Translations under genes and position numbers: made by a program
The notes under the pieces: generated by a model
The model's input: the letters and a program-made list of their open reading frames with translations, nothing else
Database searches by the model: none
What the model was told of the DNA's origin: nothing
In this document: positions 32,699 to 41,919 of the stretch, in pieces
How the letters are laid out: each line of letters opens with the position of its first letter
How positions within the stretch are numbered: position 1 is the first letter of the stretch
Origin: DAIDKA01 sp035506335
Lineage (GTDB): Bacteria; Pseudomonadota; Gammaproteobacteria; Steroidobacterales; Steroidobacteraceae
Reading direction: 5' to 3'
DNA: 64,000 nucleotides
Assembly (NCBI GenBank): GCA_035506335.1
Contig: DATJPN010000074.1
Span: forward strand, 6,924-70,923

Positions 32699-33439
32699 TC
32701 AGCCGGCGACCTGCGCGACGGCATACAGGCACGCGGCCCCCGCCACGGTCGCGAGCGTCGTGAGCAGCCGCGGGTGCGGGTGATGACTCTGCGGCAGCAG
32801 GTGGCTGCCGCCGACATAGAGGAAGAACCCCGAAAACAGCGCCAGCACCAGCGCCAGCCATAGCTGCGGTATCGTCAGCGCCATGCTCGCGAGCGCACCG
32901 GCCACGGGTGCCACCGCATCGACCACGAGCCACTTGAACGCCGCGCGGCGATCCCCGCCGTTGCGCAATACCACGCTGACGGTATTCAGGCCGTCGGCAA
33001 AATCATGCGCCAGGACCGCCACCGCGACGGCGATACCCACGGCGCGGCTGGCCTGGAAGGCCACGCCGATGGCAAAGCCGTCCAGGAAGCTGTGCATCGC
33101 GAAACTGGTTGCGGCCGCCCAGGCACGGCGCGGATTGTGGTGTCCGCCGAGATCACTCGCATGTCCCGGCAGCGAGCGATCCAGCAACAGGTACAGCAGG
33201 AACCCCAGGCCCGCCACCGCCACGATGGCGCGCGGCGCCACGACGTGCTGCGGCCCGGCATGGCCGCCCAGCGCCACCGCTTCGGGCAGCAGATCGAAGA
33301 AGGCCACGCCGATCACGGCGCCGGCGCTGAAGGCCAGGATCAGGTGCAGCCGGTCGCGCAGCGAGAGTCCCACCCATCCGCCGATCAGGGTGGCCACGCA
33401 GGTGGCCGTGGCAATGAGAACGATCAACAGGTTCTGCAC
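32699..33439 (-). CDS. ZIP family divalent metal transporter
   Basis: 246 residues, eight membrane helices. The metal-binding motifs of ZIP helices IV and V are present: HSFLDGFAIG and LAHDFADGLN. A His-rich cytoplasmic loop (GGHHNP, GGHAG) lies between helices III and IV. It moves Zn2+ or Fe2+ across the inner membrane. Only 6 bases separate its start from the dcp stop, so the two are cotranscribed; Dcp is a zinc enzyme. Confidence 0.88.
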   Translation of the reverse strand: MQNLLIVLIATATCVATLIGGWVGLSLRDRLHLILAFSAGAVIGVAFFDLLPEAVALGGHAGPQHVVAPRAIVAVAGLGFLLYLLLDRSLPGHASDLGGHHNPRRAWAAATSFAMHSFLDGFAIGVAFQASRAVGIAVAVAVLAHDFADGLNTVSVVLRNGGDRRAAFKWLVVDAVAPVAGALASMALTIPQLWLALVLALFSGFFLYVGGSHLLPQSHHPHPRLLTTLATVAGAACLYAVAQVAG

Positions 33440-33445
33440 GGCGTC

Positions 33446-35500
33446 TCACAGACCCCGGTAGGCCACCAACGGCGCGACTTCCGGCGGCCGGCCGTAGAAG
33501 TCGATGAACATGGCCTGGGGATCGAGGCTGCGGCCGCGCGAGAGGACCTTGGCGCGCAGGTTCTCGCCATTGGCGCGACGCAGCCCGCCGTTGGCGATGA
33601 ACCACTCCCCCGCGTCACGAGCCAGGACCTCGCTCCAGATGTAGGCATAGTAGCCGGCCGAATATCCGCCGGAAAACACGTGCGCGAAATACGCGGTGTG
33701 GTACCGGGGCGGGACCAGCGCCGGATCGATGCCATGGCGTTCGAGCACGTCCGCCTCGAAGCGCGCGGGGTCGGCGGCCTGCGCGGCCTCCTCGGCGCCG
33801 AGTTCGTGCCAGGCCTGGTCGATGAGCGCCGCCGCGAGATACTCGGTGGTGGCGTACCCCTGGTCGAACTTCTGCGCCGCGAGCACCTTGGCCAGCAGCT
33901 CCTGCGGCATGGGCTCCCCGGTGCGATAGTGGCGCGCGAAATTGGCCAGGACCTGCGGATCGCGCGCCCACATTTCGTTGAACTGCGAGGGAAACTCCAC
34001 GAAGTCGCGCGGCACGTTGGTTCCCTGCAGCAGCGGGTAGTGCACGTCCGAAAGCATGCCGTGCAGTGCATGCCCGAACTCATGGAACAGGGTCGTGACT
34101 TCCTCGAAGGTGAGCAGCGCGGGTTGTCCCACCTGGGGCTTCGGCACGTTGAGGTTGTTGGCCACGACCGGCTTCAGACCGAGCAGTCGCGCCTGGCGCA
34201 CGAAGTTGTTCATCCACGCCCCGCCCTGCTTGGTGTCCCGCGCGAAGTAATCGGCCAGGAACAGCGCCAGGGGGGTTCCATCGGCATCGAACACCTCGAA
34301 GATGCGCACATCCGGGTGGTAGACCGGCAGCTCCGGGCGCTCCTTGAACGTCAGGCCGTACAGCTCGTGCGCGGCGTAGAACACCCCATCGTGCAGGACC
34401 CGGTTCAGCTCGAAATACGGCGCGACCTGTGCGCGGTCGAAATCGAACCGCGCCTTGCGCAACCGCTCGGCGTAGAACGGCCAGTCCCACGCCGCCAGCC
34501 GGAACGGAGCGAAGCCCTCGGCACGCGCATGCTCCTCGACCATCCGCTGCAAGTCGCGGGCATCCTCGCGGGCGCGCGCCAGCGCCGCGGGCACCAGGTC
34601 CGTCAGGATGCGCCGGACGGCGGCCGGGCTGCCGGCGGATTCATCCTCGAGCTGGTAGGTCGCATGATTGCCGTAGCCGAGCAGCGCCGCACGCTGGGCC
34701 CGCAGCGCCACCAGCTGCTGGACGATCGCGGTGTTGTCCGCCTCGCCGGTGCGCCCGCGGGCGGTGGAGGCCCTGAACAGGCGTTCACGCAGCGCGCGAT
34801 TTGACAGTTGCGCGAGCAGCGGCTGCGTCGTCGTGTTCTGCAGTGTGATCAGCCATTTCCCGGTGAGCCCGCGCGCGGCGGCAGCCTCCGCGGCCGCGCC
34901 GGTCTGTTCGGCGGAAAGGCCCGCGAGCTCCGCGAGGCTCTCGACCACCACGGCTCCGTCGCTGGTGGCCTTCAGCACGTTCTGCTTGAACCGGGTCGTG
35001 AGGCTGGAGATCTGTGCGTTGATGGCCTTCAGGCGCGACTTGTCGGCCTCGCTCAGGCGGGCACCGGCACGCACGAACTGCGTGTAGTAGCGCTCCAGGA
35101 GCTGCAGGGCCTCAGGCTCCAGGTCCAGCGCCGCGCGCCGCTCGTACAGGGCGCTCACACGGGCGAACAGCTTCGAATCCAGCGCAATCGCATCCTCGTG
35201 CGCGGCCAGCTGCGGCGCCAGTTCGGACTCGAAGCGCTGCATGTCGTCATTGGTGTTGGAAGCGATGAGGTTGAAGAACACCGCCATCGCCCGGTCCAGC
35301 AGTTCCCCGGACCGCTCCAGGGCGACGATGGTGTTCTCGAAGTCCGGGCGCGCTGCGGATCCCGTGATCGCGGCGACCTCGCGCAGCTGCTGCGCCATTC
35401 CCTGGGCAAAGGCCTCCCGGTAGTGCTCGTTGTCGAGGCGATCGAAGGGCGGCAGCTGATACGCCAGGGTGCTGGCCTGCAACAGGGGATTGGCGTGCAT
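33446..35500 (-). CDS. dcp: Peptidyl-dipeptidase Dcp (M3 family)
   Basis: 684 residues, family length. The zinc motif is H473-EFG-H477 in TLFHEFGHALHG. The N-terminus (NPLLQASTLAYQLPPFDRL, then DFENTIVALERSGELL) matches Dcp rather than oligopeptidase A. It removes dipeptides from peptide C-termini in the cytoplasm. No signal peptide. The adjacent ZIP gene follows by 6 bases. Confidence 0.9.
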   Translation of the reverse strand: MHANPLLQASTLAYQLPPFDRLDNEHYREAFAQGMAQQLREVAAITGSAARPDFENTIVALERSGELLDRAMAVFFNLIASNTNDDMQRFESELAPQLAAHEDAIALDSKLFARVSALYERRAALDLEPEALQLLERYYTQFVRAGARLSEADKSRLKAINAQISSLTTRFKQNVLKATSDGAVVVESLAELAGLSAEQTGAAAEAAAARGLTGKWLITLQNTTTQPLLAQLSNRALRERLFRASTARGRTGEADNTAIVQQLVALRAQRAALLGYGNHATYQLEDESAGSPAAVRRILTDLVPAALARAREDARDLQRMVEEHARAEGFAPFRLAAWDWPFYAERLRKARFDFDRAQVAPYFELNRVLHDGVFYAAHELYGLTFKERPELPVYHPDVRIFEVFDADGTPLALFLADYFARDTKQGGAWMNNFVRQARLLGLKPVVANNLNVPKPQVGQPALLTFEEVTTLFHEFGHALHGMLSDVHYPLLQGTNVPRDFVEFPSQFNEMWARDPQVLANFARHYRTGEPMPQELLAKVLAAQKFDQGYATTEYLAAALIDQAWHELGAEEAAQAADPARFEADVLERHGIDPALVPPRYHTAYFAHVFSGGYSAGYYAYIWSEVLARDAGEWFIANGGLRRANGENLRAKVLSRGRSLDPQAMFIDFYGRPPEVAPLVAYRGL

Positions 35501-35697
35501 GAATCTCGATGCGGAACGGGCGGCTTTGAACAGCGCCTATTTTTGCAGGCTGCGGCGCCGCTGCCTAGCCACGGTCGCGCAATAGACCCGCGAGACTCCC
35601 GTTGAATCGCTTATTTCGCTACACTGCAGGAATCAACTGTAAAGCCGCCGCCCCGCACTCGAGGCGGCCCGCCCTTCCCCTTTCGGATCCGCAGGTC

Positions 35698-36180
35698 ATG
35701 AGCATTCAGAAAGATTCCGTCGTCACGCTGCACTACACCCTCAAGGATGATGCCGGCGAGGTCATTGACTCCTCCGCGGGCGGTGATCCGCTCGCCTACC
35801 TGCACGGACACGGCAACCTGGTCGCCGGGCTCGAGCGCGAACTCACCGGCAAGGTCGCCGGCGACAGCGTGAACGTGAAGCTCACGCCGGCCGAGGGCTA
35901 CGGCGAGTACGACGCGGCCATGGTGCAACGCGTGCCGCGCCGGCAGTTCAAGGGCATCGCCAACATCCACGTCGGCATGAAGCTGCACGCGCAAACCCAG
36001 GACGGTCCGCGTGAGGTCACCGTCACCCAGGTGCTCGGGGATACCGTCACCATCGACGCCAACCATCCGCTGGCCGGCAAGAATCTGAACTTCGCCATCG
36101 AGATCACCGACGTGCGGGACGCCACGACCGAGGAGCTGGAGCACGGTCACGTTCACGGTGCGCACGGGCACCATCACTGA
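35698..36180 (+). CDS. slyD: FKBP-type peptidyl-prolyl isomerase SlyD
   Basis: 160 residues. FKBP half (VTLHYTLKDDAGEVIDSS), the inserted chaperone flap (about 70-125, VQRVPRRQFKGIANI), and a short histidine-rich tail (HGHVHGAHGHHH) for Ni2+/Zn2+. It is a cytoplasmic folding helper and metallochaperone. The 197-base gap to dcp holds the divergent promoters; no clear -10/-35 pair stands out. Confidence 0.92.
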   Translation: MSIQKDSVVTLHYTLKDDAGEVIDSSAGGDPLAYLHGHGNLVAGLERELTGKVAGDSVNVKLTPAEGYGEYDAAMVQRVPRRQFKGIANIHVGMKLHAQTQDGPREVTVTQVLGDTVTIDANHPLAGKNLNFAIEITDVRDATTEELEHGHVHGAHGHHH

Positions 36181-36193
36181 AGCGCGATCCGCC

Positions 36194-37333
36194 TCAGCCG
36201 GTCGAGTCCTGCGCCCGGCCCTTCCATTGACCGCCGCGCCCGAGCTGGTACTGCCAGGCCGAGTACACGGTCGCGCCGGCGTAGAAGGCGGCCGCGGCCG
36301 GCAGAGTCAGCGTCCACAGCGGATTGAGCCGGTAGAAGCGCACCATGGGCGCGTAGCACAGGCTCATGAGCGCCCAGGCACAGGCACCGGCGGCCACGCC
36401 GGCGAGGCTGCCGCTCAGCAGCAGCAGCGGCGGCAGCAGGTAGGTGAGAACCAGTCCGAGCAGCGTCCCGAGCAACACCAGCCAGGAATGGCGCAGCTGA
36501 TTGAATGCGGTGCGTGAAATCATCCGCCCGATTTCGGCCGCCGACCCATAGGGCCGCAGGCTGTGCGCCCGGCGGGTGAGCCCGAGGCGGACGCGGCCAC
36601 CGCAACGCTTGATGGCGCCGGCCAGGGCGCAGTCATCGATGATCTGCGAACGAATCGCGGCGAGGCCCCCGCTGCGCGCGAGGGTCTGCGGGCGCACGAG
36701 CATGCAGCCGCCGGCCGCGCCGGCCGTGATCGCCCCGGCGCGCTCGATCCACGCCGGCGGATACAGCTTCAGGAAAAAGAACACGAAGGCGGGTATCAGC
36801 CAGCGCTCCGCCGCGTTGCTGACGCTGAGGCGGACCATCGATGAGAGCAGATCGAGGTCGAGGCGCTGCGAAGTGGCCACCAGGTTCGCGACGTTGTCCG
36901 GTTCGTGGTGGATGTCCGCATCGGTGAACAGCAGGTAGTCCGGTTGCAGCGCCGCTGCGACCGCGACGCCGCGCGCCATCGCGCACACCTTGCCGTTCCA
37001 CCCCGGATCAGGACCGCTGCCGCGGATCACGGTGACCCGTCCGGGCGCCGCGTCGCCCGCCGCGGCCTGCACCACATCACTGGTGCCGTCGGTGCTGGCA
37101 TCGTCGACCACGACCAGGTGCAGCTCACCGGCGAACTGCTGGGCGAGCAACGAGCCCACGGCGCGACCCACGACCGCGGCCTCGTTGCGCGCCGGAATGA
37201 TGGCGACGACCCGCGCGCACGCGCCGGGCGCGGCGGCGTCCGTCGCCAGCAATCGCCCGACGCGCCAGAAGCCTCCGCGTCCGAGCGCCAGGTACAGCCA
37301 GATCAGGACCGGCAGCCATGCCAGGTATGGCAT
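36194..37333 (-). CDS. hpnB: Hopene-associated glycosyltransferase HpnB-type
   Basis: 379 residues, GT2 family with an N-terminal helix and three C-terminal membrane helices. The nucleotide-sugar motifs are IIPARNEAAVV, VVDDASTDGT and FTDADIHHEPDN. The length and the pattern WNGKVCAMARG fit HpnB of hopanoid clusters. No squalene-hopene cyclase or other hpn gene is in the window, so hopanoid involvement is by homology only. Its stop lies 14 bases from the convergent slyD stop. Confidence 0.83.
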   Translation of the reverse strand: MPYLAWLPVLIWLYLALGRGGFWRVGRLLATDAAAPGACARVVAIIPARNEAAVVGRAVGSLLAQQFAGELHLVVVDDASTDGTSDVVQAAAGDAAPGRVTVIRGSGPDPGWNGKVCAMARGVAVAAALQPDYLLFTDADIHHEPDNVANLVATSQRLDLDLLSSMVRLSVSNAAERWLIPAFVFFFLKLYPPAWIERAGAITAGAAGGCMLVRPQTLARSGGLAAIRSQIIDDCALAGAIKRCGGRVRLGLTRRAHSLRPYGSAAEIGRMISRTAFNQLRHSWLVLLGTLLGLVLTYLLPPLLLLSGSLAGVAAGACAWALMSLCYAPMVRFYRLNPLWTLTLPAAAAFYAGATVYSAWQYQLGRGGQWKGRAQDSTG

Positions 37334-37373
37334 CTTTGGCGGGATTCGCGCCGGCCGCCGCCGGCGCGAGGCT

Positions 37374-38747
37374 TCAGGTGGCCGCGGCCCCGGACAGACC
37401 GCCCACGGCGGTTGCGCCGGTCACCGGCTGCGCCTGGGGAGTCGTCTCGTCCGGGCGCAGTTTCAGGAACAGAAGTGCGAAGGCGGCGATCGCCGATCCC
37501 ATCGCCATCACGAAGGCCACATCGGGCACCGGATGACCGTTCTTGAACAGCATCCCCGCCACCCAGGGCGCGAGTGCGGCGCCGCCGCGACCCACGCCGA
37601 TGGCCCAGCCGGTGCCGAAGGCACGCACGTGAGTCGGATAGGCCCGCGCGAAGATCGCATACATGCCGACGATGCCCGCATTGCCGAAGAATCCGGCGCC
37701 GGCGCACAGCAGCGACAGCCGGTCCAGGTTCGCCGGCGCGTGGCCGAATATGATCACGCCGACCGTCGCGAGGACCATGGTCACGATGGTCAGCGGCTTC
37801 AGGGGCAGCTTCTGCGTGAGCACGCCGAACAGTGCGCCGCCGGCGGCGCCGCCGACATTGGCCCAGGTCAGCACGCCCGCGGCGGATGAGGCCGGGAATC
37901 CCATGCTGGCGATGATCGACGGCACCCACTTGAGGATGAAGTAGAACGTCGTGACATGGAAGAAATACGCGATCGTGAGAATGACGGTCGTGGCCACGAG
38001 CGCGGGCGCGAAGATATCCCAGATCGTGCCCCGGGCGACGTTCGATAGCGGGACCGGGAGGCTGTCGATGGCGGCGAAGCCCATGCGCTTCATGGCCTGG
38101 TTGATGCGCTCGAGCGCATTCGCGGGCTGCTTGCGCGCCAGCCAATGGACCGACTCGGGAACCAGGAACCACACCAGCGGAATCAGCGTGGCGGTGAACG
38201 CCGCGCCGAAATAGAACACCGAACGCCAATCGTGGGTCTTCAGCAGCTGGGCAACGATCACCCCGCCGAATACCGCCCCGAGGGGGTAGCCGATGGACAT
38301 GAAGGAGACGCAGGCATCGCGGCGGCGGGCGTTGGAGAACTCGGCCGTCAGGGCGTTGACCGCGGCGAGCACGCCCCCGATCCCCAGTCCCGTGAGCACG
38401 CGCCAGATCGACAGGTCGAAGACGCCGGCGGCGTTGGTCGCCATGTACATGCCGACGGTCATGAGAACCAGGCAGCCCAGCACCGTGCGCCGGCGGCCGA
38501 TGCGGTCGGCGAGGCCGCCGAGCAGGATGGAGCCTGCCGCCATGCCGATCAGTTCCATCGACAGCACGGCGCCGAGCGTCGCCTTGTCGATGTGCCATTC
38601 CTTCTGGATCCCGATGGAGGCGAAGCTGATGGACATCACATCGAAGCCGTCCAGGGCGTTCAGACCCACCGCGATGAACACCACGATGATCTGCAGCATG
38701 CCCATGGGCGAGTCGAGAATGGTTTGACGCGGGTCGCTATTGTTCAT
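37374..38747 (-). CDS. MFS transporter, aromatic acid:H+ symporter (AAHS) type
   Basis: 457 residues, twelve helices. The AAHS signatures are LNALDGFDVMSIS in helix 1 and ADRIGRRRTVLG in the 2-3 loop, with a long central loop. Relatives such as PcaK import protocatechuate, 4-hydroxybenzoate or vanillate with protons. This fits the ligAB ring-cleavage genes in the same window, though 32 kb apart. Tandem with hpnB but functionally unrelated to it. Confidence 0.85.
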   Translation of the reverse strand: MNNSDPRQTILDSPMGMLQIIVVFIAVGLNALDGFDVMSISFASIGIQKEWHIDKATLGAVLSMELIGMAAGSILLGGLADRIGRRRTVLGCLVLMTVGMYMATNAAGVFDLSIWRVLTGLGIGGVLAAVNALTAEFSNARRRDACVSFMSIGYPLGAVFGGVIVAQLLKTHDWRSVFYFGAAFTATLIPLVWFLVPESVHWLARKQPANALERINQAMKRMGFAAIDSLPVPLSNVARGTIWDIFAPALVATTVILTIAYFFHVTTFYFILKWVPSIIASMGFPASSAAGVLTWANVGGAAGGALFGVLTQKLPLKPLTIVTMVLATVGVIIFGHAPANLDRLSLLCAGAGFFGNAGIVGMYAIFARAYPTHVRAFGTGWAIGVGRGGAALAPWVAGMLFKNGHPVPDVAFVMAMGSAIAAFALLFLKLRPDETTPQAQPVTGATAVGGLSGAAAT

Positions 38748-38789
38748 CTGGATCCCCCTTGGCCACCACGGGCCATTGCGCTGTGCCCG

Positions 38790-39668
38790 TCAGCGCTGCA
38801 GAGTATCACGCGCCTGCAGCTGGGCGAAAAGCCGGGTCATGACCTGCACCCGCCCCAGATACGCCGCCACGTCCTGGTCGCCGCAGTGCTGCCCGGGCGC
38901 CACCTGCAGTCCCTGGCGGACATAAGCCGCCGCGGCACCCGCGCCGCACAGATGGATCAGCGTGGCCAGCTGCTGGCGCTGCTGCAGCGACGCATTCCGG
39001 CGGTGATACCGCGCCAGCAGCTCGTCGGTATTCGCGGTCAGGTAGGCCGAGACCATCTCCACCGCGTCATTCGGGATCACCCGCAGGTACAGCCCATTCA
39101 TCCAGCAGGCCTGCCAGTCGTTCCACGGCCCGTCGCGCGCGACCCGGTGGTCATGGATGCACAGGTGGCGCGCCTCCGCGAAGGTGCCGTCCGTGATCTG
39201 GTACATGCCCACCGCGGTCGAGGCGGGGCGGTAGATTTCGAAGAAGCGGGGCCGCCAGGACCAGCGCCAGTAGGTGCGGGCGGTCGGGTTGCCGGCGGCC
39301 TCCACCTGCGCCAGCGCGGCCAGGAACGGCGCCGTCGCCACCGCGGTGGCATGCTCGCGGAAGATCGGGGCGTACCGGCGCCAGGTCTCCTCGGGCACTT
39401 TGTCGAGCGCGCCGCTGACCGGAAAGAACAGCTCCGTCGGTTTGCGCAGGACCTGGTAGACGCCGTTGACCGCCAGCGCCAGGCCGGCCAGCACCCCCAG
39501 CGCGATCACCAGTTGCAGCAGTCCCGGCGCACGCCGCACCGCACGCCAGGTGCGCTTGCGCAACCTTGCGCCCGGCCACAGGCGCAGGCGGACCCGCTTA
39601 GGGGGCGTCCGGCGCTTGCGGATTCGCCCGGTTCGGGACCTAGCGATCGCGCGGCGGTCCCGCTTCAC
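38790..39668 (-). CDS. Membrane-anchored lytic transglycosylase-like (SLT fold) protein
   Basis: About 292 residues from GTG 39668 (AGGG 6 bases upstream); ATG 39734 is the alternative and would overlap the upstream gene by 95 bases. A very basic N-terminus (RKRRTPPKRVRLRLW) precedes one membrane helix (LLQLVIALGVLAGLALAV), then an SLT-type domain: FLAALAQVEAAGNP with the probable catalytic Glu, and ASTAVGMYQITDGTFAEA corresponding to the GLMQ-type motif. It probably cuts peptidoglycan glycan strands in the periplasm. Confidence 0.75.
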   Translation of the reverse strand: MKRDRRAIARSRTGRIRKRRTPPKRVRLRLWPGARLRKRTWRAVRRAPGLLQLVIALGVLAGLALAVNGVYQVLRKPTELFFPVSGALDKVPEETWRRYAPIFREHATAVATAPFLAALAQVEAAGNPTARTYWRWSWRPRFFEIYRPASTAVGMYQITDGTFAEARHLCIHDHRVARDGPWNDWQACWMNGLYLRVIPNDAVEMVSAYLTANTDELLARYHRRNASLQQRQQLATLIHLCGAGAAAAYVRQGLQVAPGQHCGDQDVAAYLGRVQVMTRLFAQLQARDTLQR

Positions 39669-40464
39669 GCCGGCCCTGCTCACGCGGCGGTCCGTTGTGA
39701 CCGCCGCCCTGCCGGGGGGCGTGGCCGTAGGCACCCGCAGGGGGCATCGGGTGATTGCGCAGCCCCGGACCGGGATGGGAGAAGTCCGCCGGCAGCCGCG
39801 TGGTCAGGATCTGCGGCCGGCCGCCATTCTCGGACGCATGCAGGCCGGGCATGCCCGCGGCACCCTGCTCGTGCTGGCGTTGCAGGACGGTCGGCCCGGC
39901 ATGGCGCCCGCTCATCGCGAGGCGCTCGGCGGCACTGGGTCGCGCCCGCAGTCCGCCCGGTCCGCCGTTGAAACTGACCCGCGACATCTCGTGGCGCTCG
40001 ACCGGTGCGCTATAGGCATCGAAGACCTGCACGTGCCCGAAATTCGCGACCGCGCGGTTGTAGAAGAATGCACCGCCGTGCCAGTACCCGCCCTGAAAGC
40101 CGACACCGGTGTAGCCGAAGCCATAGTTGACGCCGCCGTAGAAACCAACCGTCGGGCCCCAGTAACCGGGGTTCCAGACATAGAAGCCATCGCGCCATGC
40201 CCAGTAGCCCGGGGTCCACAGCAGGCCGCTGACAGGCGGCAACACCCAGGTGCCGGGCACCCAGTAGTACCCCACGCCGTCCCACGCCCAGTAGCCCGGT
40301 GTCCACAGGTAACCGCGTGCCGGCAGGGGCGGCTGCACGTACACCGGCAGGGCGGGCGGCGCGAAGCTCACCGAAACACTGAGATCCACGCCCGCCGGCG
40401 ACAGCGTCGGCGCAGCCAGAAGCAGCACGGCGGCAAACAGCGCGGGCAGTTGGGATCGGCGCAT
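39640..40464 (-). CDS. YXWGXW-repeat exported protein
   Basis: 274 residues. Signal peptide (1-23), then aromatic repeats of the YXWGXW type: LWTPGYWAWDGVGYYW, LWTPGYWAWRDGFYVW, NPGYWGPTVGFYGG. The C-terminal third is hydrophilic, rich in Arg, Gly, Pro and His. Function unknown; such proteins are cell-envelope or surface associated. GAGGT 8 bases before ATG 40464 fixes the start. Its 3' end overlaps the transglycosylase-like gene. Confidence 0.82.
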   Translation of the reverse strand: MRRSQLPALFAAVLLLAAPTLSPAGVDLSVSVSFAPPALPVYVQPPLPARGYLWTPGYWAWDGVGYYWVPGTWVLPPVSGLLWTPGYWAWRDGFYVWNPGYWGPTVGFYGGVNYGFGYTGVGFQGGYWHGGAFFYNRAVANFGHVQVFDAYSAPVERHEMSRVSFNGGPGGLRARPSAAERLAMSGRHAGPTVLQRQHEQGAAGMPGLHASENGGRPQILTTRLPADFSHPGPGLRNHPMPPAGAYGHAPRQGGGHNGPPREQGRREAGPPRDR

Positions 40465-40558
40465 GGTGAACCTCATCGGTGTCGCGCAGCATACTAACGC
40501 GACCGCCGCTTGATTGTTTACATTGTCCCCAGTCTGCGACAGCGTCCACGGAACCACG

Positions 40559-41356
40559 ATGCACGGATTCAGCGCCAACATCAGCCTGCTGTTTCGCGAA
40601 GTGCCGCTGCTCGAGCGCTTCGCCGCCGCGCGCGATGCGGGATTTTCGGCCGTGGAAATCCAGATCCCCTACGAACATCCGGCGGCCGTCGTGGCGAGCG
40701 CCGCTCGCGCCGCCGGCGTCGCGGTGATACTGATCAACGCGCCGATGGGCGAGGATCCACGCAGCTTCGGCACCGCGAGCCTGCCGCATCGTGCCGCGCT
40801 GTTCCGTGCGGAGCTCGAACGCGCCGCCGAGTATGCACAGGCCCTCGGGGCCGGCATGGTGAGCGTCCTCGCCGGACGCACCACGCCGCAGGAGCAGCCC
40901 TGCGCCGTGCGGCGGCTGACCGACAACCTCCAGCTTGCCGCCGAGGTGCTCGGCCGCGTGGGCGCACGCGCCCAGCTCGAGGTCATCAATCCCGTCACCG
41001 TACCCGGCTACTGCGTGCCGGATTTTGCCCTCGCGAGCGACATCCTCGACGCCTGCGGTGGGCAGGTCGGGTTGCAGTTCGACATCTATCACGCGGCCAT
41101 GCTCGGCCTGGATCCCGCGCTGGCATTTTCCCGCCACCGGGACCGCATCGTGCACGTGCAGTTCGCGGATTGCCCGGGACGCCACGAGCCGGGCACCGGC
41201 AGGCTCGATCTGCAGGGGATATTCCGCCTGATTCGCGCCGGCGGCTACGCCGGCTGGCTGGGCGCCGAATACGACCCGGTCGCCGCAACGACGGCGGGCC
41301 TGGGGTGGATGCGCCGGTACGCCTGGGCCGCGCAGGCCGGCCGCGAATCTCAATGA
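40559..41356 (+). CDS. Hydroxypyruvate isomerase-type TIM-barrel protein
   Basis: 265 residues of the xylose isomerase-like TIM-barrel superfamily. It follows Hyi/OtnI closely: FSANISLLFREVPLLERF at the start, LEVINPVTVPGY with a catalytic Glu, FDIYHAAMLG, HVQFADCPGRHEPGTG, and LGAEYDP with the second Glu. Expected reaction: hydroxypyruvate to tartronate semialdehyde, or a related 2-oxo-acid isomerisation. No glyoxylate carboligase gene is near. Overlaps the convergent flavin reductase gene by 7 bases. Confidence 0.83.
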   Translation: MHGFSANISLLFREVPLLERFAAARDAGFSAVEIQIPYEHPAAVVASAARAAGVAVILINAPMGEDPRSFGTASLPHRAALFRAELERAAEYAQALGAGMVSVLAGRTTPQEQPCAVRRLTDNLQLAAEVLGRVGARAQLEVINPVTVPGYCVPDFALASDILDACGGQVGLQFDIYHAAMLGLDPALAFSRHRDRIVHVQFADCPGRHEPGTGRLDLQGIFRLIRAGGYAGWLGAEYDPVAATTAGLGWMRRYAWAAQAGRESQ

Positions 41357-41898
41357 CGGTAGAGGATCTCCGGCGGCTCGTCCTCGACCTCCGCCAGATC
41401 CGGCGCGAGCACCCCTTCGCTGAAATCCACGCGGCGATACCTGCCGGCCACGAACAACAGCGGCTGGTGGGGCATCACGCCCTGGTGCAGGCTGATGACC
41501 TCGCCGATCACCAGATAATGATCGCCGGCTTCGCTGATGCTGTGGGTGCGGCAGCCGATCGACGCCAGGGCGCCCTCCAGGCGCGGGCCCGCCGCGCTGT
41601 CCACGAAGCGGAACGGCGGCGGCGGCGAATCCTTCCAGCCGCCGGCGAAATAACTCGACAGGGCCTGCTGGTCCTGGGTCAGGATGTTGATCGAGAAGCG
41701 GCTCAGACCCGCCAGGTCCTGCGCGATGCGCGCCTTGCGCGACGGGCAGAACAGCATCAGCAGGGGATCAAGGGACACCGAGGTCACCGAATTGGCGGTC
41801 ATCGCGTGCACCTGTCCCTCGACCTCGGCGACGACGATGGTCACGCCGGTCGCGAACAGTCCGGCGACCTCGCGGAATTGCTTCGGATCCAGACTCAT
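41350..41898 (-). CDS. Flavin reductase (HpaC/ActVB-like)
   Basis: 182 residues. Split-barrel flavin reductase: GVTIVVAEVEGQVHAMTANSV, VSLDPLLMLFC, SRFSINILTQDQ, IGCRTHSISEAGDHYLVIGEV. It supplies FMNH2 or FADH2 to a partner monooxygenase of the two-component kind; that partner is not adjacent, so the pairing is unknown. Confidence 0.87.
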   Translation of the reverse strand: MSLDPKQFREVAGLFATGVTIVVAEVEGQVHAMTANSVTSVSLDPLLMLFCPSRKARIAQDLAGLSRFSINILTQDQQALSSYFAGGWKDSPPPPFRFVDSAAGPRLEGALASIGCRTHSISEAGDHYLVIGEVISLHQGVMPHQPLLFVAGRYRRVDFSEGVLAPDLAEVEDEPPEILYRH

Positions 41899-41919
41899 CG
41901 ATTCTTCAGGTCATTGTCC

